Below, one piece after another: positions 51,453-60,577 of a stretch of DNA of 60,577 bases (positions are counted from its first letter, which is position 1; the number at the start of each line of letters is the position of its first letter). The stretch covers positions 1 through 60,577 of the forward strand of contig NZ_CANMRQ010000022.1 in assembly GCF_947500325.1 (NCBI RefSeq). The letters run 5' to 3'. A program made the position numbers and the translations under genes. The stretch comes from an uncultured Lacinutrix sp. (GTDB lineage Bacteria > Bacteroidota > Bacteroidia > Flavobacteriales > Flavobacteriaceae). The notes under the pieces were generated by a model that saw only the letters and a program-made list of their open reading frames with translations, did not search any database and was not told the origin of the DNA.

Positions 51453-53201
51453 ATGGCGTCTCATTACGAAGCACCTATTAGAAGACCTTTAGTTACAGGC
51501 GAAAAATCGTATCACGATGTTACAGTTGATATCGCAGCACCTGTAGAAGGAAAAGCCAATAAACAATGGTGGATTGTTTTCTCAATTGCATTAGTAGCAT
51601 TTCTTTGGGGAATCGGTTGTATAGTATACACCGTTTCAACAGGTATTGGAACTTGGGGATTAAACCGTACAGTAAACTGGGCATGGGATATTACTAACTT
51701 CGTTTGGTGGGTTGGTATTGGTCACGCAGGAACACTAATTTCTGCAGTACTTTTATTATTCCGTCAAAAATGGAGAATGGCAATTAACCGTTCTGCAGAA
51801 GCAATGACGATTTTCTCAGTAGTACAAGCTGGATTATTCCCTATTATTCACATGGGTCGTCCATGGTTAGCATATTGGGTATTACCAATTCCAAATCAAT
51901 TTGGATCACTATGGGTAAACTTTAACTCACCATTACTTTGGGATGTATTTGCAATTTCAACATATTTATCTGTATCATTAGTATTCTGGTGGACAGGTTT
52001 ATTACCAGATTTTGCAATGCTTAGAGATAGAGCTATTAAACCCTTCCAAAAGAAAATATATAGTTTATTAAGTTTTGGATGGACTGGTAGAGCAAAAGAC
52101 TGGCAACGTTTTGAAGAAGTATCATTAGTGTTAGCAGGTTTAGCAACACCATTAGTACTTTCTGTACATACAATTGTATCATTCGATTTCGCAACATCGG
52201 TTATACCAGGTTGGCACACCACAATTTTTCCACCTTACTTTGTAGCAGGTGCAATTTTTTCTGGTTTTGCTATGGTAAATACACTTCTTATTATTATGAG
52301 AAAAGTATGTAACCTTGAAGATTATATTACAGTACAACACATCGAATTAATGAATATTGTAATCATGATTACAGGTTCTATTGTTGGTGTGGCTTATATT
52401 ACAGAACTATTTGTTGCGTGGTATTCTGGTGTAGAATATGAGCAATATGCATTCTTAAATAGAGCAACTGGACCTTACTGGTGGGCATACTGGGCAATGA
52501 TGTCTTGTAATGTATTCTCTCCTCAGTTTATGTGGTTTAAAAAATTACGTACAAGTATTATGTTCTCTTTCGCTATCTCAATAGTAGTAAATATAGGTAT
52601 GTGGTTTGAGCGTTTTGTAATTATTGTAACATCATTACATAGAGATTACTTACCATCATCATGGACAATGTTCTCTCCTACATTTGTTGATATTGGAATT
52701 TTCATTGGAACAATAGGATTCTTCTTTGTATTATTTTTATTATACTCGAGAACATTCCCTGTAATTGCACAAGCAGAAGTGAAAACGATTTTAAAATCGT
52801 CAGGAGAGCGTTATAAAAACATTAGAGAAAGAGGAGATAGTTTAATGGGTACAGGAGCAGATGCTAGAACATCTAACTCTGATAATGCATCTATAAAAAC
52901 TATAGAATCAACTAAAACTGAAGCATTGCCAAGTGGTGATAATTCTGAAAGTGTAAATAGTCTATTAGGAACTATTGGGACATTTGATCCTAATACCCAA
53001 ACACCAGATGACTTGAAAAAAGTTAATGGTATTGGACCTAAAATGGAGCAAGTACTTAATAGTATTGGTATTTATTCTTTCCTTCAGGTAAGTAAGATGA
53101 CAAAAAATGAATATGACTTGTTAGATTCTATCACAGGTTCATTCCCAGGAAGAGCAGAACGTGATGATTGGTCAGGACAAGCTAAAAAACTAATAAACTA
53201 A
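51453..53201 (+). CDS. actC: Alternative complex III subunit C, NrfD-like (ActC), with C-terminal HhH extension
   Basis: 582 residues. About 35-440 is the NrfD/PsrC-type membrane part with about ten helices (for example GTWGLNRTVNWAWDITNFVW, and VGIGHAGTLISAVLLLF), which binds menaquinol. After the last helix comes a polar linker of Ser/Asn/Thr (about 450-510), then a soluble domain at about 517-582 containing the helix-hairpin-helix motif VNGIGPKMEQVLNSIGI. Typical ActC proteins end soon after the last helix, so the extension of about 100 residues is notable. Third gene of the operon. Confidence 0.92.
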   Translation: MASHYEAPIRRPLVTGEKSYHDVTVDIAAPVEGKANKQWWIVFSIALVAFLWGIGCIVYTVSTGIGTWGLNRTVNWAWDITNFVWWVGIGHAGTLISAVLLLFRQKWRMAINRSAEAMTIFSVVQAGLFPIIHMGRPWLAYWVLPIPNQFGSLWVNFNSPLLWDVFAISTYLSVSLVFWWTGLLPDFAMLRDRAIKPFQKKIYSLLSFGWTGRAKDWQRFEEVSLVLAGLATPLVLSVHTIVSFDFATSVIPGWHTTIFPPYFVAGAIFSGFAMVNTLLIIMRKVCNLEDYITVQHIELMNIVIMITGSIVGVAYITELFVAWYSGVEYEQYAFLNRATGPYWWAYWAMMSCNVFSPQFMWFKKLRTSIMFSFAISIVVNIGMWFERFVIIVTSLHRDYLPSSWTMFSPTFVDIGIFIGTIGFFFVLFLLYSRTFPVIAQAEVKTILKSSGERYKNIRERGDSLMGTGADARTSNSDNASIKTIESTKTEALPSGDNSESVNSLLGTIGTFDPNTQTPDDLKKVNGIGPKMEQVLNSIGIYSFLQVSKMTKNEYDLLDSITGSFPGRAERDDWSGQAKKLIN

Positions 53202-53211
53202 CAAGTAGCAT

Positions 53212-53745
53212 ATGGAAACTTCAGACAAAGTAATTCACGCTATTTATAACGATGACGATGTGTTAATGGCTGCCGTTAAAAAGGTAAAAGCTGAAAGACA
53301 TCACATTGAAGAAATATATACGCCATTTCCAGTTCACGGACTAGATAAGGCAATGGGATTAGCGCCAACACGTATTGCAATTGCATCATTTATGTATGGA
53401 TGCGTAGGTTTAACAGTTGCTGTTTTAATGATGAACTTCATTATGATTGAAGACTGGCCACAAAACATTGGTGGAAAGCCAAGTTTTAGCTATTTAGAAA
53501 ATATGCCAGCATTTGTACCAATTATGTTTGAGCTTACAGTATTTTTTGCAGCTCACTTAATGGTAATTACGTTTTATATGCGTAGTAGAATGTGGCCTTT
53601 CAAAAAAGCAGAGAATCCTGATCCTAGAACAACAGATGATCATTTCTTAATGGAAATACCAGTACATGGAAATGAAAGTGAGCTAACAAGTTTATTAGCT
53701 GAAACTGGAGCAGTTGAAATTAACGTAGTAGATAACGCGCATTAA
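53212..53745 (+). CDS. actD: Alternative complex III subunit D (DUF3341)
   Basis: A 177-residue DUF3341 protein. A cytoplasmic N-terminal domain (IHAIYNDDDVLMAAVKKVKA, then IEEIYTPFPVHGLDKAMGL) leads into two membrane helices at about 60-82 and 102-125. The length is normal for ActD. It binds ActC/ActF in the membrane part of the complex and has no cofactor. Confidence 0.93.
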   Translation: METSDKVIHAIYNDDDVLMAAVKKVKAERHHIEEIYTPFPVHGLDKAMGLAPTRIAIASFMYGCVGLTVAVLMMNFIMIEDWPQNIGGKPSFSYLENMPAFVPIMFELTVFFAAHLMVITFYMRSRMWPFKKAENPDPRTTDDHFLMEIPVHGNESELTSLLAETGAVEINVVDNAH

Positions 53746-53754
53746 TTATACAAA

Positions 53755-54327
53755 ATGAAGAGTATTATTAAAATAACAATATTAGCATTAGTCTTAGTGT
53801 CATTTGTAGCTTGTCAAAAAGATTCAAGACCTAATTACGAGTACATGCCTAATATGTATGAGCCTGTAGGTTATGAAACTTACCAAGAAGCAAGTGTAAA
53901 AGTAGATGGTAAGGAGATTCTTAAAAATAATATGGAAGCTCTATTACCTGCTGAAGGAAGTATTTCAAGAGGATATACACCTTTTGATATAGAAAACACT
54001 AACGAAGGTTACGAATTAGCAAAAACGTCTTTAGTTAATAAGTTAGATTCTACTCAAGTAAATTTAGCTTTAGGTAAAGAATTATATAATATTTATTGTG
54101 CTATTTGCCATGGAAACAAAGGTAAAGGGCAAGGTAAATTAGTAAAACGTGAAAAAATATTAGGTATACCTAATTATGCGGATCGTGAGATTACTGCAGG
54201 AAGTATTTATCATACTATTTATTATGGTAAAAATACAATGGGATCATACGCAAATCAGCTAAGTGAAGAAGAGCGTTGGCAAGTTGTTGCTTATGTTGAA
54301 AAACTTAGAGCAGATTTAATAAAATAA
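53755..54327 (+). CDS. actE: Alternative complex III subunit E, monoheme cytochrome c lipoprotein (ActE)
   Basis: 190 residues with a lipoprotein signal (SIIKITILALVLVSFVAC, lipidated C20) and one heme motif, CAICHG (about 117-122). The axial Met is probably in KNTMGSYANQLSEEERW. ActE is the exit cytochrome of the complex, handing electrons toward the oxidase encoded downstream. Early segment NYEYMPNMYEPVGYETYQE is typical of flavobacterial ActE. Confidence 0.93.
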   Translation: MKSIIKITILALVLVSFVACQKDSRPNYEYMPNMYEPVGYETYQEASVKVDGKEILKNNMEALLPAEGSISRGYTPFDIENTNEGYELAKTSLVNKLDSTQVNLALGKELYNIYCAICHGNKGKGQGKLVKREKILGIPNYADREITAGSIYHTIYYGKNTMGSYANQLSEEERWQVVAYVEKLRADLIK

Positions 54328-54353
54328 GATATAGATAAAGTTTATATATAGAT

Positions 54354-55706
54354 ATGTATACAATTTCAAACAGACTAAAATTAGTTTCTATCATATTAAT
54401 GGTCGTAGGAGCATTAGGTGTTGGTTATAGTTTCATGAGTTCTAACAAATCATTTGAAGAAGTAGAACACATGTTAGCCGAAGAATCTCATCATGGTGAT
54501 GGTCATGGAGAAACTGCAAGTCACGGAGAAGCTCATGGGAATGACCATGATACTGCAGAATCACATGGATCTGCTCATGGAGAAGTAGACGAACACACAA
54601 AGCATGTAGAGCATGTAATGCATGCAGTGCACAAAAGACCTTGGGCAGCATTTTATATAGCAGCATTTTTCTTTATGATGATTGCTTTAGGCGTATTAGC
54701 CTTTTATGCCATTCAATATGCAGCGCAAGCTGGTTGGTCTCCTTTAGTATTAAGAGTGATGGAAGGAATAACAGCTTATTTATTACCAGGTGCTTTAATA
54801 GTATTATTTATTGCAGCATTATCTCACTTTATTGGTCATAACAGCATTTTTGTATGGATGGATCCTGAAGTTGTTGCTGAAGATAAATTAATACAAGGTA
54901 AAACAGGTTGGTTAAATGTTTGGGGCTTTATCATTAGAGGTTTAGTTTTCATTGGTGGATGGTCTTTATATAGATACTTCTCAAGAAAATTCTCTATTGC
55001 ACAAGATAATGCAGACGATAATAAAAACTTTAAAAAGACATTCCGTATTTCGGCAGCATTTTTAGTATTCTTTATTTATACAGAATCTATGATGTCTTGG
55101 GATTGGATAATGAGTGTAGATCCACACTGGTTCTCTACATTATTTGGATGGTATGTATTTGCTGGTATGATGGTTTGTGGTGTAACTACTATTGCCTTAA
55201 TAACATTATACTTAAAAGGAAAAGGATTATTACCTAAAGTAAATGATAGTCATTTACATGATTTAGCTAAATTCATGTTTGCTTTTAGTATTTTCTGGAC
55301 CTATTTATGGTTCTCTCAATTTATGTTAATTTGGTATTCAAATATTCCAGAAGAAGTAACATACTTTATTACTAGAATAGAAGATTATAAATTACCATTC
55401 TTTGGTATGTTGGCTATGAATTTTGTATTCCCATTACTATTATTAATGAATAGTGATTATAAGCGTGTACCATGGTTTGTAGTAATGGCAGGTATAGTAA
55501 TTTTAGCAGGACATTATATAGATGTATTTAATATGATCATGCCGGCTACAGTTGGAGATCAATGGTATATTGGTGTTCCAGAAATTTGTTCAATGTTATT
55601 CTTTGCAGGATTATTTATATTTATTGTCTTTACAGCACTTACAAAAGCGCCACTAGAGCCAAAACGTAATCCTTTCATCAAAGAAAGTGAACATTTCCAT
55701 TATTAA
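54354..55706 (+). CDS. actF: Alternative complex III subunit F (ActF), with His-rich loop
   Basis: 450 residues, about ten membrane helices of the ActF (quinol:cytochrome c oxidoreductase) type: SMMSWDWIMSVDPHWFSTLF and FWTYLWFSQFMLIWYSNIPE are strongly characteristic. After the first helix (10-28) comes an Asp/Glu/Gly loop with 14 His between residues 39 and 93. ActF likely forms part of the proton path. The His-rich loop may bind metal; its function is not known. Confidence 0.93.
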   Translation: MYTISNRLKLVSIILMVVGALGVGYSFMSSNKSFEEVEHMLAEESHHGDGHGETASHGEAHGNDHDTAESHGSAHGEVDEHTKHVEHVMHAVHKRPWAAFYIAAFFFMMIALGVLAFYAIQYAAQAGWSPLVLRVMEGITAYLLPGALIVLFIAALSHFIGHNSIFVWMDPEVVAEDKLIQGKTGWLNVWGFIIRGLVFIGGWSLYRYFSRKFSIAQDNADDNKNFKKTFRISAAFLVFFIYTESMMSWDWIMSVDPHWFSTLFGWYVFAGMMVCGVTTIALITLYLKGKGLLPKVNDSHLHDLAKFMFAFSIFWTYLWFSQFMLIWYSNIPEEVTYFITRIEDYKLPFFGMLAMNFVFPLLLLMNSDYKRVPWFVVMAGIVILAGHYIDVFNMIMPATVGDQWYIGVPEICSMLFFAGLFIFIVFTALTKAPLEPKRNPFIKESEHFHY

Positions 55707-55737
55707 TAAAATAATTCAATAAAGAAGAACGACAACA

Positions 55738-56817
55738 ATGACGGCTTTATTATCAATTTTAGTTTTAGTATTTATATTAGTTGCCATATGGCAAATGGTT
55801 AAGATATTTGATTTAACTCAAACAGTTACTGCTGGAGGAAACAATCAAATAGCAAACGATAATGACAACAAAATCAATGGTTACTTAATGTTAGGTTTTT
55901 TAATCTTCATTTATGTAATTACTATTATGTGTTTTGTAATGTATGGTGATTTACCATTAATGTCTAATTCAGCTTCAGAACATGGACCTGGTATAGATAG
56001 TTTAATGATTATCTCTATGGTAGTTATTTTCTTTGTGCAAACCGTAACACAATTCTTATTACACTACTTCGCATTTAAATATAGAGGAGAAAAAGGAAAG
56101 AAAGCATTATTTTATGCAGATAACAATAAATTAGAAGCCATTTGGACTATTATTCCAGTTATCGTTTTAGCAGGTTTAATTATTAAAGGATTATTTACTT
56201 GGACTACAATCATGAATGTTAGTACAGAAAACGATCCCTTAGTAATTGAGTTATATGCACAACAGTTTAACTGGAAAGCTAGATATGGTGGAGCAGATAA
56301 TACATTAGGAAAAGCTAATGTAAGATTAATTGATATAGACCGTGCAAACATATTAGGTGTTGATGAGTCAGATCCTAATGCACAAGATGATATAATTACT
56401 ACAGAATTACATTTACCAGTAGGTAGACCTGTATTATTTAAAATGCGTTCTCAAGATGTATTGCACTCAGCGTATATGCCTCATTTTAGAGCGCAAATGA
56501 ACTGTGTACCAGGAATGATTACTCAATTTGGTTTCACGCCTACAGTAACAACAGTAGACATGCGTCAAACACCAGAAATGATTGATAAAGTTCAAAATAT
56601 TAACAAAATTAGAACAGAAAAATCTAAGGCTTTAGTCGCTAAAGGTGAAGAGGCTCTAGAACGTTACGAATTCGACTATCTATTATTATGTAATAAGATT
56701 TGTGGTAAATCTCACTACAATATGCAAATGAAAATAATAGTAGAAACACAGGAAGAATATGATGCTTGGGTTAAAACACAAAAAGAATTTAAAAACTCTC
56801 TAGTTAGCAACGATTAA
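55738..56817 (+). CDS. coxB: Cytochrome c oxidase subunit II
   Basis: 359 residues. Three N-terminal hydrophobic segments (about 2-20, 50-70, 88-115), a further one near 135-155, then the cupredoxin domain. The binuclear CuA site is complete: H at LHSAYMPHF, and C318-x3-C322-x3-H326-x2-M329 in CNKICGKSHYNM. It lacks a fused cytochrome c domain, so electrons probably arrive from the ACIII cytochromes. Fused in operon with act genes, consistent with an ACIII-oxidase supercomplex. Confidence 0.95.
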   Translation: MTALLSILVLVFILVAIWQMVKIFDLTQTVTAGGNNQIANDNDNKINGYLMLGFLIFIYVITIMCFVMYGDLPLMSNSASEHGPGIDSLMIISMVVIFFVQTVTQFLLHYFAFKYRGEKGKKALFYADNNKLEAIWTIIPVIVLAGLIIKGLFTWTTIMNVSTENDPLVIELYAQQFNWKARYGGADNTLGKANVRLIDIDRANILGVDESDPNAQDDIITTELHLPVGRPVLFKMRSQDVLHSAYMPHFRAQMNCVPGMITQFGFTPTVTTVDMRQTPEMIDKVQNINKIRTEKSKALVAKGEEALERYEFDYLLLCNKICGKSHYNMQMKIIVETQEEYDAWVKTQKEFKNSLVSND

Positions 56818-56844
56818 TTAAAAGATTAAAAAGATATAAAGATT

Positions 56845-58632
56845 ATGTCAGCACACGCAGATACTCACGACGCTCACGACGATCACCATCATAAAGAAAC
56901 ATTTATAACTAAATACATATTTAGTCAGGACCACAAAATGATTGCTAAACAGTACCTTATTACCGGTACTATAATGGGAGTTATTGGTGTAATGATGTCA
57001 CTTATGATGCGTATGCAAATTGCATGGCCAGAAGAGCCAAATGTAATTTTTAAAGCATTATTAGGTAAATGGGCACCAGAAGGTGTTATGGATGCAGATA
57101 TTTACTTAGCACTTGTTACTATACACGGTACTATAATGGTATTCTTTGTATTAACAGCAGGTTTAAGTGGTACATTTAGTAACTTATTAATTCCATTACA
57201 AATTGGAGCACGAGATATGGCCTCTGGATTTCTTAATATGATTTCTTACTGGTTGTTTTTTGTATCAAGTGTCATCATGGTATTATCTTTCTTTGTTGAA
57301 GCTGGACCAGCAGCAGCGGGTTGGACAATATATCCTCCATTAAGTGCTTTACCATTAGCTCAAGGTGGTTCTGGAGCAGGTATGACCTTATGGTTAGTAT
57401 CTATGGCAATATTTATCGCATCGTCATTATTAGGGTCATTAAACTATGTGGTTACAGTAATTAATTTACGTACTAAAGGAATGTCTATGACTAGATTACC
57501 TTTAACTATATGGGCATTTTTTGTAACTGCCGTAATCGGTATTATATCTTTCCCAGTATTATTATCTGCTGCATTATTACTTATAATGGATAGAAGCTTT
57601 GGAACATCATTCTTCTTATCAGACATTTTTATACAAGGTGAAGTATTACATTATCAAGGTGGTTCTCCTGTATTATTTGAACACCTATTTTGGTTCTTAG
57701 GACACCCAGAAGTATACATTGTATTATTACCTGCTTTAGGTATTACTTCAGAAATTATTGCAACTAACTCACGTAAACCAATTTTTGGATATCGTGCCAT
57801 GGTTGCTTCTATACTTGCAATTGCATTTTTATCGACAATTGTATGGGGACACCATATGTTTATTTCAGGAATGAACCCTTTCTTAGGATCTGTATTTACA
57901 TTCACAACATTATTAATTGCGATACCATCTGCGGTAAAAGCGTTTAATTATATTACAACGCTCTGGAAAGGTAATCTACAAATGAATCCAGCAATGCTGT
58001 TTTCTATAGGTCTTGTTTCTACATTTATAACAGGTGGATTAACAGGTATTATTTTAGGAGATAGTGCTTTAGATATTAATGTACATGACACCTATTTTGT
58101 AGTAGCACACTTTCACTTAGTAATGGGTATTTCTGCTCTTTATGGGATGTTTGCCGGTATATATCATTGGTTCCCTAAAATGTTTGGCCGTATGCTAAAT
58201 AAGAATTTAGGTTATGTACACTTTTGGGTAACTGCTGTTTGTGCTTATGGAGTATTCTTCCCAATGCACTTCATTGGTATGGCAGGATTACCGAGACGTT
58301 ATTATACAAATAGTAATTTTCCATTATTTGATGACTTACAAGATGTAAATGTTGTAATTACAATTTTTGCATTAATTGGAGGCGCTTTTCAAATAGTATT
58401 CTTATATAACTTCTTTAATAGCATATTCTTTGGTAAGAAAGCTGTTCAAAACCCATGGAGATCTAATACTATGGAATGGACAACACCAGTTGAGCATATT
58501 CATGGTAACTGGCCTGGCGAAATACCACATGTACACCGTTGGGCATATGACTATAGCAAGCCTGGTCATGAAGAAGATTTTGTATCTCAAATTGTACCTC
58601 TTAAAGAAGGAGAAGAAGAGCTACAACACTAA
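56845..58632 (+). CDS. coxA: Cytochrome c oxidase subunit I
   Basis: 595 residues, about twelve to thirteen membrane helices. Heme and CuB ligands are visible: His in VTIHGTIMVFF, His and Tyr in FWFLGHPEVYIVLLP (crosslinked pair, type A oxidase), the His pair in VWGHHMFISG and the two His in VVAHFHLVMG. The N-terminus is His-rich (MSAHADTHDAHDDHHH). It reduces O2 and pumps protons. No subunit III gene follows before the terminator, so it must be encoded elsewhere. Last gene of the operon. Confidence 0.97.
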   Translation: MSAHADTHDAHDDHHHKETFITKYIFSQDHKMIAKQYLITGTIMGVIGVMMSLMMRMQIAWPEEPNVIFKALLGKWAPEGVMDADIYLALVTIHGTIMVFFVLTAGLSGTFSNLLIPLQIGARDMASGFLNMISYWLFFVSSVIMVLSFFVEAGPAAAGWTIYPPLSALPLAQGGSGAGMTLWLVSMAIFIASSLLGSLNYVVTVINLRTKGMSMTRLPLTIWAFFVTAVIGIISFPVLLSAALLLIMDRSFGTSFFLSDIFIQGEVLHYQGGSPVLFEHLFWFLGHPEVYIVLLPALGITSEIIATNSRKPIFGYRAMVASILAIAFLSTIVWGHHMFISGMNPFLGSVFTFTTLLIAIPSAVKAFNYITTLWKGNLQMNPAMLFSIGLVSTFITGGLTGIILGDSALDINVHDTYFVVAHFHLVMGISALYGMFAGIYHWFPKMFGRMLNKNLGYVHFWVTAVCAYGVFFPMHFIGMAGLPRRYYTNSNFPLFDDLQDVNVVITIFALIGGAFQIVFLYNFFNSIFFGKKAVQNPWRSNTMEWTTPVEHIHGNWPGEIPHVHRWAYDYSKPGHEEDFVSQIVPLKEGEEELQH

Positions 58633-58658
58633 AAATATATTACTTATTAACAAAAAAA

Positions 58659-58687
58659 GTCCATTCTTAATCGAATGGACTTTTTTT
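58659..58687 (+). terminator. Terminator of the act-cox operon
   Basis: GTCCATTC (58659-58666) pairs with GAATGGAC (58673-58680), extended by A7 on the left and T7 on the right. Classic intrinsic terminator 26 bases after the coxA stop. Confidence 0.9.
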
Positions 58688-58880
58688 GTTTCTAGTTGAT
58701 TTTCAATTAGTTAGACTTAAGCATGTTAAAAAAACATAAAAAAACTCGATGAAATACAATAAAATCAGTTAAATTGCATTCGAAATTGTTAATAAGTTGT
58801 TCGTTTTTATAAATGATAACTACTTTTTATAGATTTTATAAACTAGGCTATTAACTAAATTAACTTATAATTAACCTACT

Positions 58881-60577
58881 ATGAAAACAAGATCCTTGTT
58901 TAGGTCAACATATCAATATGTAGCCTATATTTTGGTATTTCTTTTTGCAGCTTTTTATGCCAATGCGCAATGTCCAACTATTCCCATTCAACCGCCACCA
59001 ATTTGTGATGCTTCAGGATTCACTTTTGGTGACTTAAATGCTTTTGCAACAGATGAAGGTAATGGTATTGTATGGTATGATACAATGACAGGAGGAAGTC
59101 CTTTTAATGTAAATCAATTAGTAAGTGAAGGAACATATTATGCAGATGATAATTCTGGGAATTGTGGAACAAGAGCTTCAATTATTATAGATTTTGTAGT
59201 AAATCCATCTGGTCAAAATTTAGATGGAATATATTGTAGTAATGAAAATCCTACAATACAAACCTATATTGATGATGTACTACAACCTAATGTCCCAGTA
59301 GGAGGAAGTGTTTTAGTATATAATGACTTTGATCTTACAAGTCTAGCAAATACTACAGATGCTATACCACTTGGAGCAACAAATTACTTTGTTGTATTTG
59401 TTGATAATACTGGATGTGAGAGTCAAATAGAATTAGGTAGTACTGCTGTATTTGATGCACCTTTAGACCCAACACCAGCTAATCCACAAGATTTTTGTTC
59501 AGATACTAATCCTACAATAGGAGATTTAGATCCTGGAACAATGGATAGTGTTAGTTGGTATGCTAATATTGACGGAAATGGAGATCCAATTTTACCAGGA
59601 CTATCATTATCAACTCCATTAACAAATGGTAGTACTTACTACGTTCAAACAAACAGTATTTTTTGTGATAGTAATCCTGTACCTGTAACCGTTAATATTT
59701 TTGACCCTGTTAATGCAGGAACTTCAGGAACTTTAGACTATTGTGAGGATAGCGTTCCTACAAACGATTTTAACTTATTTGATGAGTTAGGCGGAACACC
59801 AGATACAACAGGAACATGGACAGGTCCACTAGCAACAACAAATGGACATTTAGGAACCGTTAATATTTCTACATTAACGTTACCAAATATTTATACTTTT
59901 ACATATATAGTCGCAGCGAATGGAGCTTGTCCTCAAGCAACTTCAGTTGTAGTAATAACAGTTTACGATACATTTACTTCTGGTATTCCATCTGCAGCTA
60001 ATCCTGCTTCATTTTGTGAAGCGGCTCTACCTTCAGCTTTTGATTTGTTTACTTTATTAGATAATGAAGATCCTAACGGACAATGGACTCAAGGGACATC
60101 AAGTACTGATCCCGTAGTAAGTTCTCCAATAGATTTAACGACCTTTACTCCAGGAACATATAATTTTACATATACGCAAAATATATTACCAAATCCTTGT
60201 CCAGAAGAATCAACTACAGTACAAGTTATCGTTTTACAAGACCCTGAAGCGGGTAATGCTATTAATGCAGTATTTTGTGAAAATGATTTAGTAGCGAATT
60301 CTCCTTATGATCTTTTTAATACTTTAGATGGGACACAGGATAATAATAGTGGTGTCTGGACTGATGCTTCTGGTACAACAATTGCTAATCCAATAGATAT
60401 TACTATACTAACAGTTGCTGGTAGTCCATATCAATATACATATACAATAGATAATGGCACATGTTCTGATTTTGAAAATATTACGATTACAATAGAACCA
60501 GCACCAGAATCTGGAACAGTAAATGGTACAGCAGAATTTTGTGAAGGAGCAGCACCATCGGTATACGATTTATTTGA
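58881..60577 (+). CDS. Start of a large secreted repeat protein (incomplete at window end)
   Basis: An open frame from ATG 58881 continues without a stop to the window end (565 codons seen). A signal peptide (1-30, ending YANAQ) is followed by Cys-containing Ig/PKD-like repeats of about 80-90 residues. Their pattern is FCExxxPSxxDLFxxLxGxxxxGxWT, then a hydrophobic strand with YxYTxxxxxxC and an ending VxVTIxxxPxxG. Units begin near C287, C371 and C457 and at the window end. Such proteins in Flavobacteriaceae usually carry a T9SS sorting domain at the far C-terminus and act as surface adhesins, but that end is not visible here. Confidence 0.85.
   Translation, partial: MKTRSLFRSTYQYVAYILVFLFAAFYANAQCPTIPIQPPPICDASGFTFGDLNAFATDEGNGIVWYDTMTGGSPFNVNQLVSEGTYYADDNSGNCGTRASIIIDFVVNPSGQNLDGIYCSNENPTIQTYIDDVLQPNVPVGGSVLVYNDFDLTSLANTTDAIPLGATNYFVVFVDNTGCESQIELGSTAVFDAPLDPTPANPQDFCSDTNPTIGDLDPGTMDSVSWYANIDGNGDPILPGLSLSTPLTNGSTYYVQTNSIFCDSNPVPVTVNIFDPVNAGTSGTLDYCEDSVPTNDFNLFDELGGTPDTTGTWTGPLATTNGHLGTVNISTLTLPNIYTFTYIVAANGACPQATSVVVITVYDTFTSGIPSAANPASFCEAALPSAFDLFTLLDNEDPNGQWTQGTSSTDPVVSSPIDLTTFTPGTYNFTYTQNILPNPCPEESTTVQVIVLQDPEAGNAINAVFCENDLVANSPYDLFNTLDGTQDNNSGVWTDASGTTIANPIDITILTVAGSPYQYTYTIDNGTCSDFENITITIEPAPESGTVNGTAEFCEGAAPSVYDLF

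Noticed and set aside
54442-54666. Minus-strand frame rich in Leu and His opposite actF
   Set aside because: It is the antisense reflection of the repetitive His-codon loop of actF.

Overview
This is an AT-rich chromosomal segment of a flavobacterium (Bacteroidota, most likely a marine member of Flavobacteriaceae; I cannot name the genus). The evidence is: promoters with the Bacteroidota -7 element TAnnTTTG in front of several genes, Type IX secretion (T9SS) C-terminal sorting domains, BlaI/M56-TonB regulator pairs, alternative complex III (ACIII) next to cytochrome c oxidase, and the block rimP-nusA-infB / SPOR protein / ACIII. I see no insertion sequence, prophage, CRISPR array or integrase. 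The window looks like ordinary chromosome with several accessory-flavoured islands.

Layout. (1) 1-3440: two tandem small secreted peptide genes with an identical C-terminal region, a TPR sensor histidine kinase, a NarL-type response regulator, then a double palindromic operator, a lone -7 box and a short two-hairpin transcript candidate ending in a terminator. I read this as a possible peptide-sensing circuit with a small-RNA output; the link is inference. (2) 3505-10169: DUF456 membrane protein, then a BlaI repressor, two tandem M56/BlaR1-like proteins with TonB-like C-termini, a TPR protein, a PDZ protein with a T9SS tail, and a stand-alone TonB-like lipoprotein. (3) 10166-13941, minus strand: flippase-like membrane protein, GT2 glycosyltransferase, beta-barrel and Bax inhibitor-1 protein, coupled by TAATG overlaps. 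(4) 14017-19564, plus strand: beta-barrel, RuvC, lipoprotein, HemW, cyclase family, DUF4230, MmcQ/YjbR and PhnA-like proteins.

(5) 19602-29610: an AraC regulator divergent from a hydroxyproline catabolic set (DapA-type deaminase, semialdehyde dehydrogenase, hydroxyproline epimerase, D-amino-acid oxidase type flavoprotein), followed by two M24 proline peptidases and a serine aminopeptidase lipoprotein. Together they could release Hyp from collagen-like peptides and convert it to 2-oxoglutarate. (6) 29654-36548, minus strand: a GH63-like lipoprotein, a DUF4407 protein and a second BlaI/M56 pair whose M56 partner is very large and proline-rich. (7) 36760-41559: T9SS-exported M28 peptidase, EamA transporter, M20 dipeptidase, tRNA-Leu(UAG), universal stress protein.

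(8) 41639-46345: rimP-nusA-infB, with a strong terminator hairpin in its leader and a perfect 60-bp palindrome after infB. (9) 46353-58687: SPOR protein, then the eight-gene respiratory operon actABCDEF-coxBA (quinol to cytochrome c to oxygen). (10) 58881 to the end: the start of a large secreted repeat protein that runs off the window.

All functions come from reading motifs and recalled family features; no database search was run.
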